Of a DNA stretch of 45,141 nucleotides, positions 39,565 through 45,141 are shown in pieces. The stretch is from Clostridiales bacterium (GTDB taxonomy: Bacteria; Bacillota; Clostridia; Lachnospirales; Lachnospiraceae). Position 1 is the first letter of the stretch. Each line of letters begins with the position of its first letter. The stretch is taken from the NCBI GenBank assembly GCA_020859995.1, contig JAJBVE010000216.1, forward strand, positions 1 to 45,141. Direction: 5' to 3'. Position numbers and translations under genes: made by a program. The notes below the pieces were generated by a model. That model ran no database searches. It saw nothing but the letters and a program-made list of their open reading frames with translations, and was not told the origin of the DNA.

Positions 39565-40953
39565 TTATTTAACCGATTCGGAGTCTGAGCCGGTGAAGCC
39601 TCTATAATAAAACCAGACGGAAAGAATGGTTCCGATGGTCCAGCCGACCGGCCATGCACACCAGATCCCGGTGGCTCCGAGGCTGGTTCCGGAAAGTAAG
39701 ATGGCGAGGGAGACACGGAGAATCAGGTCGGTGAAGGTCGAGATCATGAAACGTGTCATCATGCTTGCGCCTTTCAGGATTCCGTCGGCGACGAGCTTTA
39801 CAGAGACAACGAAGTAGAAGGGCGAGAGGATCCGCAGGTAGGTCATGCCGGTCTGCAGCGCGGTCTCTGTAGGACTATCCAGAAACAGGTACAGCAGATA
39901 TTTGCCGCATACAAAGTACAAAAGAGCCAGAGGAAGGCTGATGACCCATACCATCCGGACACCGGCCCGGAACCCGTCTTTTACGCGGGGACGTTTCCCG
40001 GCGCCGATGTTCTGGGCAGTATAGTTGGAAATGCCGTTTCCCAGAGTCGTGAAAGAGGTAATGACCAGATTATTCAATTTTACAGCGGCCGAGTAGCCGG
40101 CCATCACGCCCGTGCCGAAGCTGTTGATGACACTCTGGATCATGATATTTCCGACTGAGATAAAGCTCTGCTGCAGGATGCTGGGTACCGCGACGACCGT
40201 GATCCGTTTCAGGAGACGCGCAGAAAAGACAGGCGCTTTCTCGGCTCCGGGGATTTCCTTCAGACGTTTGGCCACTACAAGCACAGCCAGCACGCAGCTG
40301 ATCCCCTGGCAGAGAAAGGTCGCCCACGCGACTCCGGCGACGCCCATCTGAAATACTGTAACAAAAAAGATGTCAACGGCGATATTGGAGGTCGAGGAGG
40401 CCGCCAGAAATACAAACGGAGTCTTCGAATCGCCAAGCGCGGAAAAAATGCCGGTCGAAATATTGTAAAAGAAGACGAACGGCAGCCCCCAGATGTAAAT
40501 GTTCAGATAAAGCCTGGAATCCGCGAACACCTCATCCGGTGTCTGAATCAGACGCAGCAGTGAGCCGCAGCCCAGAAGTCCAATAATCATCAGAATCACG
40601 CAGAGCGCCGCGCTGGCGATCCAGGCGGTGGACACGGCGGTCTTCATATTTTTATAGTCATGCGCGCCAAAGAGCTGCGAGACGATCACCGAGCATCCCA
40701 TGTTGCATCCGAATGCGAAGGCAATAAAAATCAGTGTCACCTCATAGCTGTTGCCGACCGCCGCCAGCGCGTTTTCGCCGATAAATTTACCAGCCACAAG
40801 GCTGTCGGCAATGTTATAGAGCTGCTGGAAAATAATACTGCCGAACAAGGGCAGGCAGAACTGCCAGAGAACCTTTCCTGGATCTCCGACCGTGAGATCT
40901 TTATTTAATGATTTGCGGGTTTTGTTTTGATTCTTTCGCTGATCGCTGCTCAT
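39565..40953 (-). CDS. MATE-family multidrug exporter (second copy)
   Basis: This 462-residue membrane protein has about twelve helices in two halves. After a basic, Asn/Lys-rich N-terminus it shows QFCLPLFGSIIFQQLYNIAD, VAGKFIGENALAAVGNS, IFSALGDSKTPFVFL and GVAGVAWATF, and in the second half ISNYTAQNIGAGK. It is only distantly similar to the copy at 17031. AAGGGAG lies 10 nt before the ATG. A LysR-type regulator gene is divergent from it with a 152-bp shared region, the usual layout for a regulator controlling its neighbour. The substrate is unknown. Confidence 0.94.
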   Translation of the reverse strand: MSSDQRKNQNKTRKSLNKDLTVGDPGKVLWQFCLPLFGSIIFQQLYNIADSLVAGKFIGENALAAVGNSYEVTLIFIAFAFGCNMGCSVIVSQLFGAHDYKNMKTAVSTAWIASAALCVILMIIGLLGCGSLLRLIQTPDEVFADSRLYLNIYIWGLPFVFFYNISTGIFSALGDSKTPFVFLAASSTSNIAVDIFFVTVFQMGVAGVAWATFLCQGISCVLAVLVVAKRLKEIPGAEKAPVFSARLLKRITVVAVPSILQQSFISVGNIMIQSVINSFGTGVMAGYSAAVKLNNLVITSFTTLGNGISNYTAQNIGAGKRPRVKDGFRAGVRMVWVISLPLALLYFVCGKYLLYLFLDSPTETALQTGMTYLRILSPFYFVVSVKLVADGILKGASMMTRFMISTFTDLILRVSLAILLSGTSLGATGIWCAWPVGWTIGTILSVWFYYRGFTGSDSESVK

Positions 40954-40992
40954 GAAAAATGTACTCCCTTCTTGAAAATCACACCGTTCCCC

Positions 40993-41021
40993 ATTATAAT
41001 CAGATCAGAGTTATATTTCAA
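40993..41021 (-). promoter_or_regulatory. Promoter of the second MATE gene
   Basis: On the minus strand TTGAAA (41016-41021), a 17-bp spacer and TATAAT (40993-40998). Confidence 0.8.
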
Positions 41022-41056
41022 ATATATAAAGAAAATAATGATTATTCTTTTAGAAT
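41012..41056. promoter_or_regulatory. Palindromes in the MATE/LysR divergent region
   Basis: TATATTT-C-AAATATA (41012-41026) overlaps the -35 box of the MATE promoter. ATTCT-TTT-AGAAT (41044-41056) lies just before a TATAAA (41061-41066) that may serve the LysR gene. Both are plausible LysR-type binding sites. Confidence 0.5.
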
Positions 41057-41105
41057 ATGATATAAAAAGAGAGTGAATGAAAAAGCGTTCACAAGGGGAT
41101 TGAGG

Positions 41106-42095
41106 ATGGACATTTCTTACGATTATTACAAGGCCTTTTACTACGTGGCAAAGTATGGGAATATTTCGAAAGCTGCCGAAGCTATGGAGAAGAGTCAGCC
41201 AAATGTGACGAAGGTACTCAATAAGCTGGAGGAGCAGCTGGGCTGCAAGCTGTTCGTGCGTTCTCCGAGGGGAACCAGGCTGACGCCGGAGGGCGAGAAG
41301 CTGTACGCGCATGTGGAAGTAGCCGGGGAACATCTGCAGGCAGGGGAGAGGGAGATTGCTTCCGACCGGAGCCTGCACAGCGGAACGGTGTCCATCGCGG
41401 CCAGCGAGATTGCGCTGCGCTGCCATATGCTGCCAGTGCTGGAGCGGTACCGCCTGCTTTATCCAAACGTGCGGATTCGGCTGGCCAATTTTACGATTTA
41501 TCAGGCCATTGAAGCTGTCAAAAATAACCTCGCGGATTTCGCAGTCGTGACTGCACCGGCGCCGGATGCCGTCCCGAAATCTTTGAAAATGCGGGAAATT
41601 TCGCACATACAGGAGATTTTTGTGTGCGGGGAAAGCTTTCGCTCTTTGCAGTATCAAACGATCACCTACGCGGAGCTGATGGAGCTGCCGCTGATCTGCC
41701 TGAACGCGCAGACCTATACGTATCAATTCCTGACACGGTTTTTTGAACAGCAGGGCGTGGCACTCAGGCCGGATATTGAGGTCACCACAGCAGATCAGAT
41801 CCTGCCGCTTGTGAAAAGCAATCTCGGAATCGGCATTGTACCGGAAAAATTTGTGGAGCAGGAGGCGGGGAAGATGGGAAGCATTCATATGGCTGAAGAA
41901 TCTGCGCTGCCGTTCCGACCGGAGAGTATCCCTTTTTCTGAATTGGACGATCGAAATTCACAATCGGAGATTGGCGGCATATACCGGCTCTCTCTTGAAA
42001 AACCGCTTCCGCAGCGGGCCATCTGCCTTATTAAGCGTATCGACAGTCCACTCAGTGTCGCAGCGAGAGAGTTGGAACGGATGCTGATAGGCTGA
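41106..42095 (+). CDS. LysR-family transcriptional regulator
   Basis: This 329-residue regulator has an N-terminal winged helix-turn-helix at about 5-62 (YYVAKYGNISKAAEAMEKSQ, then PNVTKVLNKLEEQLGCKLF and RGTRLTPEGEKLY). The effector-binding domain starts near 90 (GTVSIAASEIALRC) and runs to about 300, with QILPLVKSNLGIGIVPEKFV as the usual late signature. I chose the ATG at 41106 (AAGGGG 8 nt upstream) over a GTG at 41073, because LysR proteins begin just before the helix-turn-helix. It diverges from the MATE exporter and probably regulates it. The ligand is unknown. Confidence 0.94.
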   Translation: MDISYDYYKAFYYVAKYGNISKAAEAMEKSQPNVTKVLNKLEEQLGCKLFVRSPRGTRLTPEGEKLYAHVEVAGEHLQAGEREIASDRSLHSGTVSIAASEIALRCHMLPVLERYRLLYPNVRIRLANFTIYQAIEAVKNNLADFAVVTAPAPDAVPKSLKMREISHIQEIFVCGESFRSLQYQTITYAELMELPLICLNAQTYTYQFLTRFFEQQGVALRPDIEVTTADQILPLVKSNLGIGIVPEKFVEQEAGKMGSIHMAEESALPFRPESIPFSELDDRNSQSEIGGIYRLSLEKPLPQRAICLIKRIDSPLSVAARELERMLIG

Positions 42096-42188
42096 CAACA
42101 TGACAGGATCTTTTCCGAAATGTGCGCGAATCAGGATGGAGGATGAAAATTGAGACAGACATTTCAATATTTGTTATTCGAAAGTCTA

Positions 42189-42217
42189 TTGCATCAGACA
42201 GCGCGGCGGGTTATAAT
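42189..42217 (+). promoter_or_regulatory. Promoter upstream of the BspA-like gene
   Basis: TTGCAT (42189-42194), a 17-bp spacer and TATAAT (42212-42217), ending 44 bp before the ATG at 42262. Confidence 0.7.
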
Positions 42218-42261
42218 AACGACAGTTTCGCGATTCTTTTGTCAGAGCATGAAAAGGGAAA

Positions 42262-43353
42262 ATGTATGATTACTCGCTAGAAGGGTTTGAAGATACGGAT
42301 ATAAACCCATGGAGGAGCGCGGGGCTTGAGGTAAAATCCGTCGTAATTGAAAATGGAGTGACCAGTATAGGGGACTGCGCCTTCGAAGAACTGGGAATTG
42401 AGAGCGTCACGATGCCGGACAGTGTCACTTCGATCGGCCTGATGGCATTTGCCTTCGCCAATATGAAAACCATCGATCTCTCTGACGGTCTGACTGAGAT
42501 CGATAATTCTGCCTTTTATTCGTGCCAGAATTTAACGGAGATCACGATTCCTTCCGGCGTGAAAACGTTAAGCGGGTGCCTGTTTCTCTACTGCAACTCG
42601 CTGAAAACAATCACTATTCCTGCAAGCGTGACCAGCATAGAAGCCAACGCATTTGGCAGCTGCTATAACCTGAAGGATGTATATTACGCAGGCTCCTCCG
42701 CTTCCTGGGCGGCAATCAATATTTCTGATGAGGGCAATTCGGCGCTTACAGGTGCCACGATCCACTATAATATGTCTGAGGAGAAGGTGGCTCTGTCCGC
42801 ATGCAAGATATCCAGCCTGAAGAATACCGCGAAGGGGATTACCCTGAAGTGGAACACTGTTTCCGCGGCGGATGGATATTATATTTACCGAAAGACCAGT
42901 TCGGGCAGCTACAGCCGGATTAAGACAATCAAGAGCTCTTCCACAGTGAGCTATACAGATACGAAGGTCGCGAATAAGAACGGGACGACCTACATATACA
43001 AGGTGGTTCCTTACGCTGGAAGTGTCAAAGGCACTGTCTCAGGAAAAACGGTGGTTCGTCTGACCGGGGCCACTCTTTCCAGTGTAAAGAATTCTGCCTC
43101 CGGCAAGGCAAAGGTAAAGTGGACAGCGGTTACGAAAGTATCCGGCTATCAGATTCAGTATTCCAAAAGCAAAACATTCGCGAGCGGCAACAAGACAAAG
43201 AAGGTGTCCGGCGCGTCGAGCGTAAGCGTATCTTTAAGCAGTCTTACGAAGGGAAAGACCTACTATGTGAGGATTCGCACCTACAAGACCGTTAATGGTA
43301 CGAACTATTACAGCGCGTGGAGCAGCGTAAAAAAGGTGAAAATCGCGAAATAA
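42262..43353 (+). CDS. BspA-like leucine-rich repeat protein without a signal peptide
   Basis: This 363-residue protein has LRR_5/BspA-type repeats at about 25-150 (VIENGVTSIGDCAF, VTMPDSVTSIGLMAF, ITIPSGVKTLSGCLF, ITIPASVTSIEANAFG). Two fibronectin III-like modules follow (about 170-260 and 265-363; WNTVSAADGYYIYRKTSSG and WTAVTKVSGYQIQYSKS). Such proteins are normally secreted and bind host or matrix. This one has no signal peptide: it begins at the short MYDYS...NPW segment that usually follows a signal and a strand-rich lead-in. A stop codon lies four codons upstream in frame. It may be a 5'-truncated remnant, though a promoter and AGGGAA site precede it. Confidence 0.8.
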   Translation: MYDYSLEGFEDTDINPWRSAGLEVKSVVIENGVTSIGDCAFEELGIESVTMPDSVTSIGLMAFAFANMKTIDLSDGLTEIDNSAFYSCQNLTEITIPSGVKTLSGCLFLYCNSLKTITIPASVTSIEANAFGSCYNLKDVYYAGSSASWAAINISDEGNSALTGATIHYNMSEEKVALSACKISSLKNTAKGITLKWNTVSAADGYYIYRKTSSGSYSRIKTIKSSSTVSYTDTKVANKNGTTYIYKVVPYAGSVKGTVSGKTVVRLTGATLSSVKNSASGKAKVKWTAVTKVSGYQIQYSKSKTFASGNKTKKVSGASSVSVSLSSLTKGKTYYVRIRTYKTVNGTNYYSAWSSVKKVKIAK

Positions 43354-43439
43354 CGCAAAACATAAAGAACGCAAACATAAAGAGCGAAAAGCATAAAGAA
43401 TGAGAAACATTAAGAAACTGACAAAGGATGGCGAAGAGA

Positions 43440-45041
43440 ATGACTAAAAAGAAGAATGCATGGAGCACATACACGAAAGAGCAGCTGGAGGAACTGGAGA
43501 CACTTTCCGAAAATTACCGGGCATTTTTGGATGCCGGTAAGACGGAGCGTGAGTGCGTGACCGAGATCACCAGGATTGCGCAGGAAAATGGCTATCGCAG
43601 TCTGGACGAAGTGCGTCAGTCGGGCAGTTCTCTGCAGCCCGGGGACAAGGTCTATGCGTCTGGCATGGAAAAAACAATCGCCTTGTTTGTCATTGGGAAA
43701 CAACCGCTGGAAGCCGGAATGCGGATCCTTGGAGCACACATTGATTCCCCGCGTCTGGATGTCAAACAGGATCCTCTTTATGAAGATACGGAGCTGGCTT
43801 ATCTCGACACCCATTATTATGGCGGGATAAAAAAGTATCAGTGGGTGACTGTCCCGCTTGCTCTCCACGGAGTAGTGGTCAAAAAGGACGGTACCCGGGT
43901 GCCTGTGTGCATAGGCGAGGATGACGGCGATCCGGTGCTGTTTGTTTCCGACCTGCTGGTGCATCTGGCTGGAGAGCAGATGCAGAAAAAAGCCAGCGTA
44001 GTCATTGAAGGTGAAAATCTGGACATCCTCGTTGGGAGTCGGCCGATTTTGAAAGCGGAAAAAGAGACAAATAAGGATTCCATGGGTTCGGCTAAATGTG
44101 AGGCTAAATGTGAAGCTTCCGCAACGGCTGAAGCGACGGAAAAATCAAATGACGGAACAGCCAAAAGCGATATGTCAGGTGCCGATAAGTCTGAGGCTGC
44201 GGCAATGAAAGATCCAGCAGCAGGAAAGAATGTGCCGGACGCTGAGAAAAAAGAAGCCGCCGAGGATAAGAAGGCAGAAAAGGAGGCCGTGAAGCAGCAT
44301 ATTCTCGCCATCCTCCGGGATAAATACGGGATGGAAGAGGAGGATTTCCTCTCTGCAGAGCTGGAGGCAGTACCGGCAGCGAAGGCGAGAGACTGCGGCC
44401 TTGACCGCAGCATGATCATGGCCTACGGACAGGATGACCGTGTCTGTGCATACACTTCGCTGGCGGCGCTTTTGGATACTCCGGCCCAGGATTACACCTG
44501 CTGCTGTCTGCTGGTGGACAAGGAAGAAATCGGGAGCGTCGGGGCGACCGGCATGCAGTCCCGCTTCTTTGAGAATACCGTCGCGGAGCTGATGGACTGC
44601 ATGGGGCAGTACAGCGAGCTCACGCTGCGCCGCGCCTTAAGCCATTGCCGGATGCTGTCATCAGATGTGAGCGCCGCATACGATCCGCTGTATGCCAGCT
44701 GCTTTGACAAGAAAAACAGTGCTTTCTTTGGAGGCGGACTGGTGCTGAATAAATACACCGGCTCCCGCGGAAAAGGCGGCAGCAATGACGCGAACGCAGA
44801 ATATATCGCATCTGTCCGTGCTTTGCTGGATAAATATGAAGTCCTGTTCCAGAATGCGGAAATTGGCAAGGTCGATGTCGGCGGAGGCGGAACAATCGCC
44901 TACATAGCCGCGCTCTATGGCATGGAGGTCATTGACAGCGGTGTGGCAGTCATGAATATGCACGCGCCGATGGAAGTCACAAGCAAGGCGGATGTATATG
45001 AGGCTTTGAGAGGATACCGGGCATTTCTCGCGGAAGCATAA
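43440..45041 (+). CDS. M18-family aminopeptidase with a low-complexity insertion
   Basis: This is a metallo-aminopeptidase of 533 residues, likely cytoplasmic with two zinc ions. Motifs: GAHIDSPRLD (His100 and Asp102), LDTHYYGGIKKYQW, the DKEEIGSVGATGM catalytic segment (Glu362, Glu363), SSDVSAAYDP (Asp ligand) and NMHAPMEVTSKADVYE (last His ligand). Residues 206-283 are a low-complexity stretch of Ala, Glu, Lys, Asp and Ser between GSRPILKAEKE and KQHILAILRDKYG, where relatives have a short link. I prefer the ATG at 43440, for which AAGGA lies 11 nt upstream; the ATG at 43428 is too close to that site. The next gene starts 36 bp later. Confidence 0.92.
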   Translation: MTKKKNAWSTYTKEQLEELETLSENYRAFLDAGKTERECVTEITRIAQENGYRSLDEVRQSGSSLQPGDKVYASGMEKTIALFVIGKQPLEAGMRILGAHIDSPRLDVKQDPLYEDTELAYLDTHYYGGIKKYQWVTVPLALHGVVVKKDGTRVPVCIGEDDGDPVLFVSDLLVHLAGEQMQKKASVVIEGENLDILVGSRPILKAEKETNKDSMGSAKCEAKCEASATAEATEKSNDGTAKSDMSGADKSEAAAMKDPAAGKNVPDAEKKEAAEDKKAEKEAVKQHILAILRDKYGMEEEDFLSAELEAVPAAKARDCGLDRSMIMAYGQDDRVCAYTSLAALLDTPAQDYTCCCLLVDKEEIGSVGATGMQSRFFENTVAELMDCMGQYSELTLRRALSHCRMLSSDVSAAYDPLYASCFDKKNSAFFGGGLVLNKYTGSRGKGGSNDANAEYIASVRALLDKYEVLFQNAEIGKVDVGGGGTIAYIAALYGMEVIDSGVAVMNMHAPMEVTSKADVYEALRGYRAFLAEA

Positions 45042-45077
45042 GAAGTTCTGGCTGGATAAAATAACGGAGGTCTCAAT

Positions 45078-45141
45078 TTGACAGACTGGCTGGGCAAACC
45101 CTATTACTCATTAAATGCCTGGTTTAGGCACACATACGGGC
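45078..45141 (+). CDS. Start of a radical SAM protein gene, cut by the window edge
   Basis: A TTG at 45078 has GGAGG exactly 7 nt upstream, and the frame stays open to the end. The first 21 residues read (M)TDWLGKPYYSLNAWFRHTY, then Gly. This looks like the N-terminus of the TIGR01212/YtqA radical SAM family, in which a YxSLNxxLRxxFG stretch precedes the cluster cysteines. The SAM motif itself lies beyond the window. The assignment rests on this short stretch only. Confidence 0.6.
   Translation, partial: MTDWLGKPYYSLNAWFRHTYG

Noticed and set aside
42137-42274. 45-codon ORF overlapping the BspA-like start
   Set aside because: GGAGG is directly next to its ATG with no spacing, the product resembles nothing, and it runs through the predicted promoter.

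Overview
The window looks like chromosome of a Gram-positive anaerobe of the Clostridia, most probably a Lachnospiraceae member. The evidence is a PolC-type replicative polymerase, strong AGGAGG ribosome sites, ferredoxin-tailed aldo/keto reductases, a THF riboswitch ahead of an ECF folate transporter gene, a BspA-like leucine-rich repeat protein, MATE exporters and the MEP enzyme IspG. The assignment is inferred from gene content. There is no prophage, insertion sequence, rRNA, tRNA or CRISPR array. Two genes are cut by the window ends: leuS on the left and a TTG-started radical SAM gene on the right.

Layout. 1-2 kb: end of leuS and a bidirectional terminator. 2-5 kb, minus strand: a MoxR ATPase and its VWA partner. 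5-8 kb: coaBC, a 76-aa unknown gene and a secreted SH3-domain protein. 8-10 kb: hemW, then a highly palindromic non-coding block. 10-12.6 kb, minus strand: mgtE followed by a HAD phosphatase, with a long mgtE leader holding a 26-codon ORF and an intrinsic terminator. 12.7-18.4 kb: an AlbA_2/ATPase regulator gene behind two perfect palindromes placed on its promoter, then an aldo/keto reductase, a rhodanese-TtcA fusion and a MATE exporter. 18.8-19.9 kb: a second ferredoxin-tailed aldo/keto reductase. 20.2-24.7 kb: a five-gene envelope operon (CpsC-like modulator, CpsD-like tyrosine kinase, acidic membrane-anchored protein, LCP enzyme, secreted protein). 24.9-25.9 kb: THF riboswitch and folT. 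26-33 kb: pheA, a DUF815 ATPase, ppx and ppk1. 33-39.5 kb: ispG, polC and yqeG. 39.5-42 kb: a MATE exporter divergent from a LysR regulator. 42-45 kb: a BspA-like protein without a signal peptide, an M18 aminopeptidase and the start of the radical SAM gene.

How the genes work together. ppx and ppk1 form a polyphosphate make-and-break pair. MoxR and VWA form a chaperone-like pair. The envelope operon looks like a phosphorylation-controlled surface polymer system, but no glycosyltransferase or polymerase gene is present. The rhodanese-TtcA fusion joins sulfur delivery and a tRNA-thiolase-like enzyme in one chain.

The most striking trait of the window is that at least six conserved enzymes (HemW, TtcA-like, PPX, PPK1, PolC, M18 peptidase) carry low-complexity, probably disordered segments of about 50-160 residues at domain junctions or surface positions. 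The best regulatory candidates are the double palindrome at 12714-12768, the mgtE leader, and the long folT leader with a second small ORF.
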